Part shown: positions 42,951 through 53,976 of the stretch, in pieces
How the letters are laid out: every line of letters starts with the position of its first letter
Position numbering within the stretch: the first letter of the stretch is position 1
Assembly: GCA_029204225.1 (NCBI GenBank)
Contig: CM055106.1
Span: forward strand, 39,149,827-39,213,826
Reading direction: 5' to 3'
Length of the DNA stretch: 64,000 nt
Origin: Diphasiastrum complanatum
Taxonomy: Eukaryota > Streptophyta > Lycopodiopsida > Lycopodiales > Lycopodiaceae
Translations under genes and position numbers: made by a program
The notes under the pieces: generated by a model
The model's input: only the letters and a program-made list of their open reading frames with translations
What the model was told of the DNA's origin: nothing
Database searches by the model: none

Positions 42951-44690
42951 GACAGGAGAACAATAATAGTTCGTCCTATGTCGAGGAGCCAGAGAGCTCG
43001 AAAATGGACGAAGAAAGATCAAATTATGGTAATTCGACTGCCTACATCTATGCAGACATGTGTGTAGTGTCAATACCTGACACACATGAGGTAATCCTTG
43101 ACTCATGAGCTACCTTACACTTCATTACATCAAGATGAATCATGCATGATTTTCGAAGTGTAGATCCATCAAGATTTATTGTTCTTGGAGATGGATCCAA
43201 ACATAAACTGAATGGTATTGGTTCATTGTGGCTCAACACGAATGGCAGAGGTAGACGACTCGAAAATGTTCTGTTCGTGCCTACATGACAGCAGGACTTG
43301 CTATCAGTGGCAAGAATAGCTAATGCAGGGATGCGTGTAACGATCTCTGACGAAGCATGCAACGTTGTTGATGGAAGTACCAGTACTCTAATCACTCAAG
43401 GTAGAAAAAAAGACAATCTGTATCACTTGAAGGTACGCCGACCTGCAGATCAAGTGCATCAGACTTATGATGATTCGCTATAGACACTCTATGGCACAGG
43501 AGACTATGCCATATGAATTCAATGGCACTATACCAAGCAAGCCATCATGGAGCAATCACAGGGGTGAGCATCTCGAATGCAACCAGTTCGACGACCTGTG
43601 ATGCATGTCTGAAGAGTAAGATGTCACGCACTTTATTTGTCAATGACTCCTACAAAACGACCAAGATTCTGGAGTTAGTGCATTCTGACATCTATGGGCC
43701 TTTCAATGTGATCTCAGTAGGAGGCTCGAAATATTACATTACCTTTATTGATGATTACAGTAAATTTGTCAGAGTGTATTTTAATCACAATAAATCACAA
43801 GCATTTGACAAATTCACAGAGTATGTGAATTGGACAGAGAGATGCACTGGTAATAAAGTGAAGCTATCATAACAGATCGAGGTGGAGAATATATCTCGAA
43901 TCGCTTCACTGACTTCTGCAATGATCATGGTATCATTCACAAAAGGACTGCATCTTACACACTGCAGCACAACGGTGTTGCAGGAAGAAAAAATAGAACC
44001 CTAATGGAAGCTATCATATGCATGATGGCCTACTCGAAAGCTCTAAGAGTATTGTGGGCTGAAGCAGTAGCTATAGCTGCTTACATTCAGAATAGGACAG
44101 GAAAGTCTGGTGTTCCTCACACGACACCACCCGAACTATGGTGGGGTAGAAAACCCAATCCGACTCACATCCGTATCTTTGGCTGTGCAGCTTATGCACA
44201 TGTTCTTGATAAGCTTCGAAAGAAGCTTGATGAGAAAGCTGAACAGGGATATCTTGTAGGATATGACAACAATTCGTCATACTACAGAGTCTATATGCCA
44301 GAGACAAATACTGTGAAGACAGTTAGAGATGTCAAATTTGATGAGAGCAGAACGATGGCCAACAATGATCCTGTCAGTTATGAAGTTTTTGAAAGACAGT
44401 ACTATGATCTGCCAAATGAAACAGAGGGAGTAGAGGACGACCACTCAGACGAAGATGTTCGAGTCGCTTTGCATTCGAGTGACGAATCAGACGAAGAAAA
44501 TTTTGAGAGGCAACCTACTGCTATACTACCTATAAACCGAAATGGTTCTAGACCTAGTAGAGTAGACAAAGGCAAAGGCATTGCAGTTCCAGGAGGATCT
44601 CCTAGAAGGTCGACAAGACCACAAAAAGTACCAGCAAGATATGTGCCAGACAGCTCAGCTTCTACAGGCCCACCAAATTCCCACATTTTT
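42950..44690 (+). pseudogene. Copia #2 protease and integrase
   Basis: The protease motif is VILDS followed by a TGA where Gly is expected (DSGA type), so the active-site Gly codon is a stop. Downstream are FIVLGDGSKHKLNGIGSLWL and RLENVLFVPT, normal for copia protease. The integrase zinc motif (MNSMALYQASHH...CDACLKSKM), the core VHSDIYGPF (first Asp), DRGGEYISN in a shifted frame (second Asp) and QHNGVAGRKN (Glu changed to Gly) follow. A long open frame (44,004-44,693) carries WAEAVAIAAYIQNRTGKSG and the acidic linker to RT. Stops and one frameshift occur. Inactive. Confidence 0.88.
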
Positions 44691-44694
44691 TGAG

Positions 44695-45607
44695 GATTCT
44701 AAATATAGTAATTTACCATTTGTGCGTTCGACGAAGATTAGATCTATCAGGATCTTCAAAAAAGTCAATTTGTACTCTCGCCAAGCTGCAAAAACCCTAT
44801 TTTTTTGTCAAAAAGAACTTTCGCCAGTTTTACCACAAATTTATCTGAGTCAGATTTATCCACTGTAAAGTCGACGAAGGTTAATTTTACCATATTTGTC
44901 AGTAAAAAACCATATCAGTGATTTTTTTTTTATAAAAAATAACAGTGTGAAACCTTTGTCGTCTACCTTTGCCAATACTATTTTTAGGTTCTGATTTATC
45001 AGATATAGTCTCTGTCAAATTTTTGATCCATTCTGATATATTCTAATAGAAATCTTGAAAAATTTTCATTTTTAGTATCGATCAATTGATCAAAATTTAT
45101 TTTCTAAAATTCAAAAATCTGATTATTTCCAAGTGATAAAGTTTTTTACAAACTTGATCAGATCTGATTTGAGATAGGCATTAGAGGAGTTTGGGCTCCA
45201 AAAAGACCCTTAATTCGTGCAAGATGTAGTTTATATTATTAAAATATTATAACACTAATACTTTTGACTTGCCATAACTTTTTAATCGTAGCTCAAAAGT
45301 AGATCATGCAACATATCATTGGAAAGCCCTTGTTGAGGCTTTCCAATGCACCAAACTCGGCTAAATTCAGACTTACCACTAAAAGGTTATGACATTTTTA
45401 GTGTGGAATCAAAATGTGGACTTAAAAAGTTATGTTACGTAGATTTCAAATTTGTGTGTTTTGATTGGTCCATGTGTAAGAAAAAATTGAGAAAAAATAT
45501 AAAAAAAATCTTTACAAAAGGTCTTTTTTGAATTTAGAACTCCTCTAATAATTTTGTTTGAAAAATCTAGATCCAATCTAATTGTCTAGTTGATGTAATT
45601 TGAAATA
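44695..45607 (+). other. Gypsy #4 5' leader
   Basis: A/T-rich and non-coding. It contains GTCGACGAAGGTT, TTCGACGAAG and TTTGTCGTCTACC words related to the CCTTCGTCGAG words of the 3' spacer (52.74-53.1 kb). The leader and spacer thus share a motif, as in gypsy #1, but with a different sequence. No primer site or LTR end was found. Confidence 0.55.
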
Positions 45608-46500
45608 ATGGCTAAACAAGGAGCACCACTGAACCCCTCACTAATTATTGTTAGAAGGTCTCCTCGATTAGATATACCAAAATACAATGGGTTATTTGAT
45701 CCCATTAGATTTCTCTATATCTTTTCTGAATCGTGTAGGGTCTATGGTGAAGTTTTTTCACAAGATAAACTTCAGTTATTTCCTATGGCCTTAACTGGGG
45801 CTGTTCAAGATTGGTTTTATAACCAGGATGAAGCAGAACGACAAGATTGGGAAGTGGTTAAAGCCGCTCTCATTACGAGGTTTAAGCCCAAAAAATTTAT
45901 GGAAGATCCCTTCCTCCTTTTAAGTAAAATTAAAATGAGAAAGAGAGAGGTAGTAAGATATTATATTGAACGGGTCAAACACCTCAGATCTGAGTGCGAT
46001 TTCGATCTGATGATCAGTGAAGATGCTTTGATTATGTGGTTTTTAGTAGGTCTACCCAAACGGATTAGACGCGAGCTAAAATGCCATACTGAATACGCTA
46101 CGATACAAAGCGCTATGACTGATGCAATTCATGAGGAGGATGAAGATTCTGACGACGAACCAAATGTTGAAATGTTACCTTATACAACAGGGCAGACCAC
46201 GACGACATCCACCACTATTGCATCAACGAATATCCATGCAGCTAGAAAAGATGCAGTCTCATCTTGATGAAAAGATCAAAGCCTCAAAAAATTTCCATGG
46301 TAAAGCAAATAAAGAACCTGAGAAGTTTGCAAAGACTTTTCCTAGCCGGAAAAATGTTTGGTGTTCAATTTGTGTGGGCAACCATGCTATGAATGAATGT
46401 CCAACATTGAAACAACAAATGACAAATACTATTTATCATTTGTGCAATTCTACGGGTCATGAAACAACCTTTTTCTTGTTTAATCCTCAAATTATCTAGC
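45608..46500 (+). pseudogene. Gypsy #4 gag with zinc knuckle
   Basis: It begins at ATG 45,608. RRSPRLDIPKYNGLFDPI, LFPMALTGAVQDWFY, DWEVVKAALITRFKP, YIERVKHLRSEC and IMWFLVGLPKRIRREL are the retrotransposon gag domain, open for 219 codons. A short acidic tail follows (EEDEDSDDEP). After a frameshift (about 46,265) comes a CX2CX3HX4C zinc knuckle, CSICVGNHAMNEC. This gag is more complete than that of gypsy #1 and shows what was deleted there. Confidence 0.9.
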
Positions 46501-48600
46501 AAAGGTATGCTAAGCTTCAGTATCGAGAACCTACGTATTCAAAGGGGCCTGACGGAAAGCCTTTTAATTTTGGCCTTGGATTTCTAGAATGACTAGCTTT
46601 GTCAGCTCCCACAAGACAGAGTGTTCGACTTACAAATCTAATGGAACCAGAACCTTATTCTGGTAATGAGCAATGGGACTATAACAATGATCACGAGAGT
46701 GGTCCTTTAGAGCAGTATGCTATCTATGCTGCCGCGCAACAACAAACAACTAGACAATGGGCCAGAGGGCCACTTGTTTTGCATGCAAAGAGAATCACAG
46801 AGTTGTTGAATGTCCAAACAAATGGAAGTTTGTACCATTTTATAGAGACTGTGGTTATGGACACTGTTATAAGAATTATTCTGCAAGACCCAAACCACCT
46901 CCGATTATTGCTCCAGTGATCTTGATTACAATCAAGAAAAGACCAGTCATTCAACCTGAACCAACTGTACCTTTGATGGTTGTTACCAGAGCTCATAAAC
47001 ACAAAGGAGTTCTAGTTGATCTAGTACATGCTAAATCTGCACCAACTATAGATATACCTACCGCATCAGGAGAGATACCAGGATATGAGACAATGGATTA
47101 AACAGTTGCAAGAAGAAGAAGAAGCCCTAGAAGCCGCTAAAATGGCCTTTTTCTTCTATGCCACAAGCAGATCCAAGAACAGATGTTAATACATAGTTGC
47201 ACCATCATGAAGAACCTTTCAAGATGATAGAACCAAAAGCACCGCAAACGGAAATGATCATGAATATGTTGTCTAGCAAGATGAATATTACACTGGGAGA
47301 ATTTCTTGAACTGGTGCTGAAAGCAAAAGAAATATTAGCAAAAAGATTGACTCAGATAAAACCATCAGTCCATTAGAAGCCACTTTTTTGTGCCGGGTTT
47401 GAAAAATCGAACGAAGTACTCAATGTGGGAGCAGCTTGGGAAAGTGAGCAGAAAAACATCACCCTGCCAATACAATATAGACAGTTTAGTAAAGAAGCAG
47501 CCGTGATTGATGGAGATTCAGGAGTTAATTTGATTTCAACCAAGCTATGTGCAAAATGGAGACTTACCAAGCTGAAGCCTATCACTTTTGTCATTAAGCT
47601 AGCTGATCAAACAACATTCCATCCAAGAGGAATGGTTGAAGACGTATCTGTCAAAATAGCTGGAGTGCAGTTTGTCATTACTTTTGTAGTAATGGACTTA
47701 CTTGACGCACCAAATGTATATCAAGTTTTGTTGGGACGTCCATGGTTATGAGTTGCACAAGTAGTTCATAACTGGTGGATCACCGGCAAAATTACTTTTG
47801 AGAATCATGAGCGTGCAGTCAAAGTAGATCCAACTACTTGGACTATCAAGCCAGTACTTCAAAGAGGGGATGATGATTCATCAACAACGAATCATACCTA
47901 TGATTGACAAGTGAAGACTCTAGGAGTTCACTATGACTCTCAAACCGACATTGTCAATTGGAATCAAGCTCTTGCAACAGTGGATTGTATAGCAGGCTAT
48001 ATCTATCAACAAGATAATCAATCTGAATTGAGCAAAATTTTCTTACTTGATCGAACTTTGGACACGTCGATCACTTTTTCATTGAATATAATGAACCTAG
48101 CTTGGATATCAACTGATCCAATTCCAAATCCAATTGAAGATGATCTAATACATGTTAGCCATGCTTTGACTTACGATGGAGAGGCAAAATTTACGGATGA
48201 ACAAATTCTCAATCATATGGATCCTACAAGATATGGAGTTCGGGATATTCCAGATGAACCAACAATAAAACTACCAAAAACAGTTATATTGAAGGAAGAC
48301 AAGATGGCAGGACATATGACAAAGAAACAAGCTAAGCAACACTATAATACGGTTTTGAAATGGGAAAACTAATATCAGAAAGTTGATTCTAAGAATGTTC
48401 CACCTTTATTGGATAAAGAAAAAGAGATGGTCAAAGATGATACTTCAAGTAAAAGTTCTCGTAGGAAATCACCATCAAGGAAGTCATCACCTTCAGAGAC
48501 AAGCACATCATCTAGAAGGTTATCGCCTCCAAGATCGATTCCTGCCAAGAAAGCTAAACAGAGATCAAAGATCAAAGATCAACCCTTATGAGAAGGAACA
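46500..48600 (+). pseudogene. Gypsy #4 second zinc knuckle, protease and linker
   Basis: A second zinc knuckle, CFACKENHRVVEC (46,775-46,815), has the same CX2CX3HX4C spacing as the first. The aspartic protease (47,425-47,751) has the active-site triad in AAVIDGDSGVNLIS, then FVIKLADQTTFHPRGM, VQFVITFVVMD and YQVLLGRPWL. The linker 47,911-48,372 (HYDSQTDIVNWNQALAT...HMDPTRYGVRDIPDEP) matches gypsy #1. A Ser/Lys-rich stretch (48,383-48,600: KSSRRKSPSRKSSPSE) could be a nuclear-localisation or RNA-binding tail. Several stops and frameshifts are present. Confidence 0.8.
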
Positions 48601-48639
48601 ATAAGAAGAAGTCCAACGTGATATGCCAGAACATTTCAA

Positions 48640-50088
48640 ATGCTATACTTTGGACGATGTTGTGATTATGTTACCAAAAGCTCATCGTGAACCAGAGAAA
48701 AAAGAACCAAAAACTAGAAAGGTTTACAATGGACTTGGCCAATGAATCTTGCTGAACCGAGAGAGCCAAAAAAATTGTTCAAATTGGAGCACAACTTATT
48801 TTTCCTGAACAATTTCAAGCGTTAAGGAAGTTATTGATCAAATATCAAGACTGTTTTGCTTGGACGTACAAGGATCTCAAAGGGATTCCTACCTCGGTTA
48901 TTGAGTATATGATACCCTCAACGCCTGATGCAGTTTCAAAGGTCACAACATTTTATCGCTGTAATCCAAATGTTATGGATCTTATAAAGAAAGAGCTGCA
49001 AAGACTACTTGAAACTGACTTTATTTATGAAATTGAACATACAAAATGGATTTCGCCAATTGTTTCATTCGTAAGAATAATGGGAAGATGAGAATATAGT
49101 TTTCCAGATGGATGTAGTGATTACAACCAAGTTAAGATAGCACTTGCGGATCGTCACAAAATAGCTTTTGCAACAGAATGGAAAACTTATGCTTATAAAG
49201 TTATGTCGTTTGGACTTTGTAATGCACCTGGTTCATTTCAACGAGTGATGCAGTTTGTCTTTATGGACTACTTGTAGAAATTCCTTGAAATCTACTTGGA
49301 TGATCTCGGAGTCCATAGTGCAGATACAGATCACTTGGATCGTTTGGAAAAAGTATTTGAACATTGTAACAAATAGCAAATTTCCTTAAATCCAAAAAAG
49401 TGTCAAATTTGGGTCACTCATGGAGTTGTACTTGGACATGTGATATCAAGACATGGCATTGCTACGGATTATTCCAAAATCAAAGCCATTATTGAGTTAC
49501 CACCGCCAGGAACAATTCAAGGAATCAATATTTTTATGGGTCATGCAAATTACTATCGGATATTCATACTATTCTTTGCGGATTTAGCAAGACCTATATA
49601 TAAATTGGCCATTGTACCAATTTGGATAGAAGAGGCATTAGAAGCATTTGAGAAATTGAAAAAAGCTTTAGCTTTTGCACCGATACTACGAGCTCCAATA
49701 TGGAAAATTGAGTTTCACGTTCACACTGATGCATCAAAATATGCCATTGAATCAGTTTTGACACAATCAGGTGAATACAAGAAGAATTATCTTATCAGGT
49801 ATCAGGTTTGCAAGAAGACAGCCTACAAATCCTGAGAAGAATTATTCGACAATTGAACGCGAAGCGTTGGCGATGTTTTTTTCTGTTAAAATTTTTTGAC
49901 ATTATCTATTGGCAACACATTTTGCATTTTATACTGATCATCAGCCGTTACTTTATTTGATGAACAAGACATGCAACAGAGGGCATATTGCGATATGGCT
50001 ACTATTATTGACTGAATTTGATTTTCACGTTGTGGTTTGAAAGGGTAAACAACATTATCTAGCCTACCATCTTTCAAGGATTGAATCA
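48640..50088 (+). pseudogene. Gypsy #4 reverse transcriptase and RNase H
   Basis: YQDCFAWTYKDLKGIP, TFYRCNPN and DFIYEIEHTKWISPIV open the RT. About 60 codons around the ALN...DGFSGYN block are missing near 49,090-49,115, where an NNGKMR segment joins directly to DGCSDYNQVKIALADRHK. The rest is present: YKVMSFGLCNAPGSFQR, EIYLDDLGVH (catalytic YLDD intact), CQIWVTHGVVLGHVISRHGI and RNase H FHVHTDASKYAIESVL. The RNase H end is frameshifted (from 49,835) but readable as YTDHQPLLYLMNKTCN in another frame. Inactive. Confidence 0.88.
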
Positions 50089-52547
50089 GTGCCTGTTAAC
50101 ACTGAAGTGGATGATGAACTACTAGATGCTGCATTATTTTATGTTGAAGTAGTACCTAAGCGGGCAGCAAATATTGTTGAATATCTTATGTTTGGCCAAC
50201 CCAATGACACCTTGACAAAAGTACAGAAGAGACAATTAATTCATAAGACACAACCTTATCAATTGATTGCTGGACAATTGTATCGCCGAGGAATGGATGA
50301 TATTTTACGAAGATGTGTTTTGCCGCATGAAGTACCTGAACTTATCATGTTTCTCATGATGGCATGGGCGGAGGACATTTTTCAACAAATATCACTGTTC
50401 ACATGCTTTTACAATCCAGATGTTGGTGGCCTACACTTCACAAAGATACAGAAAATTATATTCAGTCATGCGATGTTTGTCAACGTGCACATCATCCTAC
50501 TCAACATAATTATGAACCTTTACATCCAGTTTAATCGCAAGCACCGTTTGAGAAATGGGACCTTGACTATGTTGGTCCTATTCATCCTGCGACAAGATGA
50601 TCTCAGATATATCATTGTTGCAACCGATTACATGACCAAATGGGTTGAAGCAAAAGCATTTTGAGTTGCAGATGCAAAATCAACGGCTAAGTTTCTCTAT
50701 GAAAATGTTATTACTAGATTTGGATGTCCTATCGAGATCGTCAGTGATTGCGGAACACATTTTGTGAATGAAACGATAAAGTGTCTGTTGGAAGACTTTT
50801 TCGTTATTCATCGGTCTAGTACTCCGTATTATATGAGGGGTAATGGCCAAGCTGAATCTTCCAACAAGATTCTCTGCAATATTATGACAAAAACGATAGA
50901 AGCAAGTCATTTTGATTAGGAACATAAGCTTTATGCGGCTTTATGGGCATTCAAAACCGCTTACAAGGGTAGTACGAATCATGTTGGAATTCAATGTCAA
51001 TATGTTTGATGAATACAATGATATACCGACGGATGAAGACAATAATGATGAAAGCACAGTGATAACTGTGTTTAACAGGATCATGGATTACTTAGAGAAC
51101 AAAGATTAGGAGTTGTTCTTTTGTGTTTGAATAAGACTATCAGTGGAGCCTTAGACTGCCGTGAAAGAGAGATTGCAAAAATGATTAGGCATCTAAGACA
51201 ACCATGCAATCCTCTAATACTGATAATTAGATATGAAGAGAATAAAGAAATAATTCAGACGTTAGAGACCACTATACATTTCTCTTTATGTTGATGTTTG
51301 CATAAGAGGAGTGAGAGTTAATTTCATTCAACAAGAATGCAAAAGATGTAGAACAATAGCGAATCTGTATAATAAAGTTGTAGTAACAATGATCAGCCCA
51401 CAATACAATAATTGCGCTGATAAGCGCGTGATCCTACTTATAGATTCAAAGCAATTGCTAAAGTTATGAATCTCTCTCTCTCTCTCTCTCTCATCACTAA
51501 CTTTGAGGAGTCAGCTACTGAAAGACCAATTTTGGTCGTAGATCTATCTCTTTGATCTTCTTCGATAATCGATTCAATTGCTCATTTACATATATATAGC
51601 AACTGAAAGATCTTGCATTATTCTAGCTTTACATTTAGAAGATCGCTTAACAATTGATTAACTGACTAATTAGAACAGTTGTTATTGGAGTGTGAAGACG
51701 TAGACAATATGTACTTGGAGTCCTATGTATTTATGGAGAGTGCCATATTTTTTGCATTTTTCGCCTGTGTGGAATTACGTGTAAAACTGTAATGTCGCAT
51801 TTTCGCATTTCTGGAAGTGTCTGAAATGGCCAAAAAACCAAGTTAGCACAAGTGTTGCAAAACACTTAGTTGGTCAGGATGACCCGAAGGTGAACAAATG
51901 ACAGTGTCGGGTTTTTTCACTTGTCAAAAACTGCAAAGAAAAATGCAAACTGTTGCGACAATCAGTAAAAATACAGACTGTTAAAAAATAGTTCATTTTC
52001 TGCAGGTTTCATTTGAGAGATTACAATTGAGAGAAGGAAGGAGGACAATTAGGATGAGTAGGAGTAAGATTAAACTCCAACAAATCAAATGCCATTTCAG
52101 CTTGTTTATGGACAAGATGCAGTTATGCCAATTGAATTTTTGATAGCATCTCTATGCATAGCAGCAACGAAATGGTTGGATGATGCGAAATCTTTCTAGA
52201 TGCGCCATGAGGCTTTACAAAAACATTGTGAAACCAAATTGATGGCAGTTCATGCATTAGTAGCAGAGAAAACCCGTCGCAAGGCATGGCACGATCGCTG
52301 ATTACACAAAAAAGATTTGAAGGAAGGAGATCTAGCACTAATGTATAAGACAAAACTGGTTAAAGGCAAATTAAAGTTCATAGGTGAAGGATCGTATAGA
52401 GTGAAAGAAATATTGAACTATGGAGCGGTCATTTTAGAACATTTGGATGGGAAAAGATTCGACACTCCGATGAATGACAACCGACTACGCAAGTTTTGGC
52501 AGCCAGTTCAACCAGAATCATCCAATGCCTTGTTAGTTTTATTTTGA
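50089..52547 (+). pseudogene. Gypsy #4 integrase, split by a solo LTR
   Basis: 50,089-50,380: linker matching gypsy #1 (DDELLDAALFYVEVVPKRA, LYRRGMDDILRRCVLP). The zinc region and first Asp (LDYVGPIHP) are in shifted frames. 50,640-50,976: KFLYENVITRFGCPIEIVSD (second Asp), THFVNETIKCLLEDFF and GNGQAESSNKIL (Glu). All three catalytic residues survive, unlike gypsy #1. The solo LTR interrupts after AYKGSTN. Coding resumes at 52,088 with PFQLVYGQDAVMPIEF and continues to the C-terminal domain (EGSYRVKEILNYGAVILEHL...NRLRKFW), which ends at 52,547 close to the spacer. Confidence 0.88.
50982..52082. repeat. Solo LTR with perfect 5-bp target duplication
   Basis: It begins TGTTGGAATTCAATG and ends TAAACTCCAACA (7-bp inverted ends TGTTGGA/TCCAACA). 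It is flanked by AATCA at 50,977-50,981 and 52,083-52,087. Removing it rejoins the integrase reading. It contains a short (TC)n run near 51,471-51,492 and a TATATATA at about 51,588, so a plus-strand orientation is possible. It has no internal domain and resembles none of the other LTRs here except in its terminal TGTTGGA. It is best read as a full element reduced to one LTR by recombination. Confidence 0.92.
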
Positions 52548-52559
52548 TTTTTTACAATT

Positions 52560-53230
52560 TTCTTGTTTTTTGTTACTTGAGTGATTTTTCTTTTCTTTAG
52601 AAATAGACAAAAAAAAAAAATGATGAGCAAAAGTCAGAAAAGTCATCAGAGCGGAAAAAGGAATGAAAGTACTTTCAAAAGATAATTTTTGATGAAAAAT
52701 GATTTAGAAAATCATTTTTTGGGTCGTATTTTATATATATAGACTCAGAAACCTTCGTCGAGATTTCAGATCATACATCCACCTTAGATTTCTCGATATT
52801 GAGTTGGCAAAGGTTCCTTTCTAGAGTTGATACCTGTTTTCGAGTTAGGCGAATGTTAAAAAACTTACCATTTTGAGAACCTTCGTCGAGTATCTTACAA
52901 TCCTTATTAGCCTTTGTCGACCTAACAGATGGATTCAGAATGCCAAAATTAGGCCAGATCATTAAAATTTGCATTTGTTACAGTACTTGGGCGAATGATA
53001 TCCTTAGGCAAAAGATGAACCTTTGCCAGATCTTGGAAACCTTCATCGGATCAGTTCAGTACCTCAAAAACCTTCACCGAGATTTTTATAACATTTTCAT
53101 AGTACTGAACAGGTTTGCAAATTTTTGTCCAACATTGAACAATCAAACTAGTACATTGTCTAATGGACCCTCCAAATCAGCATACTACTTTCTGATATAC
53201 ACTCACGCCAATTACCTTTAGTTTTTGACT
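52560..53230 (+). other. Gypsy #4 spacer between pol and accessory ORF
   Basis: Non-coding. ACCTTCGTCGAG, ACCTTTGCCAG and ACCTTCATCGGA words recur (52,752, 52,882, 53,018, 53,038, 53,070). They are the counterpart, in the same place, of the GCGAGGGTT words of gypsy #1. Confidence 0.6.
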
Positions 53231-53289
53231 TTTCTTCACCTTGTCTTCATGATGTTCCGACCAAGAAGGACATCCTGATACTCCCTAGC

Positions 53290-53875
53290 ACAAGCATGGT
53301 GGCTCAATGGATGAACCTCACTGAGCCTTTGCTCACTGCAATGGGGATCCACGAGCGCGCCTTTAGTGAAAAAATCAATATGGAATCTATAACCATGGCC
53401 TTTAGCACCTAGACTGAGGCCAAAGCCAAGTTCTATATCACCTACCAGACCGCTATACACAAGGTGGTGTGACGGAGGCCACCCTTGCAACCATAGACAT
53501 ATCTTCTGGCAAACAGCCCTCTCCCAATCGTAAGCATGCCAAGAGTGTCATAAAACCCTTTATGGACACCTCTGAATGCGAACGTCTTCAAGGTGAATTG
53601 GGTGCAACCACTCTTGAATGCGATTCTTATCTGCAGACACAAGTGCCTGATTGTCCAATCACACCGGATGAAATCAAATATCTTTAGGAAAGTTGAAACC
53701 TACCGCACTTCATTGGTAGGGTTTCAAGAAAAATTTGTTAAACTCAAACGTACGACAACCACTGAGCTGGCAAAGGCAAAAGCAATCATCAAAGAATACG
53801 AAAAGGCAACCACTCAACTGTTGAAGTCGGCCCTCAAATTACAGTTCCTGTGATGCTGCAGTTCTCTCCTTAGCA
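53290..53875 (+). pseudogene. Gypsy #4 accessory ORF, truncated
   Basis: It starts near MVAQWMNLTEPLLTAMGI (about 53,297) and includes INMESITMAFST and KAKFYITYQTAIHKV, aligned to the N-terminal domain of the gypsy #1 accessory ORF (18.9-18.5 kb). A deletion of the Ser/Thr-rich part then joins the coiled-coil region (KVETYRTSLVGFQEKFVKLK, TTTELAKAKAIIKEYEKATT). A final PQITVPVMLQFSP in another frame matches the PAPVVIPLPPVFDAAQ region. Stops and indels are present, and homology ends at about 53,875. Confidence 0.75.
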
Positions 53876-53976
53876 CCAATTGAGAATGAATAATCATATG
53901 AATATAGATTTGTGGGTGGATGGATCAATTTATCCTAATGGTGTCCAGATTTTATGTCTGTAACTCATCTTCTCAG

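Larger units (their letters stand above)
40031..44690 (+). mobile_element. Ty1/copia retrotransposon #2, 3'-truncated
   Basis: It has a 5' LTR, initiator-Met primer site, gag, protease and integrase, and ends in the linker before reverse transcriptase (KVPARYVPDSSAS, about 44,665). RT, RNase H and the 3' LTR are absent, and the gypsy #4 leader follows. It is a close relative of copia #1 and #3 and keeps the protease that #1 has lost. A 684-bp DNA element interrupts gag. Confidence 0.9.
44695..53875 (+). mobile_element. Ty3/gypsy retrotransposon #4, relative of #1, LTRs lost
   Basis: Plus-strand order: leader, gag, zinc knuckles, protease, RT, RNase H, integrase (interrupted by a solo LTR), spacer, and the first part of the accessory ORF. 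The gag, linker, RT and accessory ORF align with gypsy #1 throughout, so both belong to one family. Neither LTR is present: the left side joins truncated copia #2 and the right side stops inside the accessory ORF at about 53,875, where an unrelated segment begins. Confidence 0.88.

Noticed and set aside
46599-47002. Open frames overlapping on both strands at 46.6-47.0 kb
   Set aside because: The minus-strand frames are antisense to the second zinc-knuckle region of gypsy #4. The plus frame 46,599-46,919 is the wrong frame for the knuckle CFACKENH.
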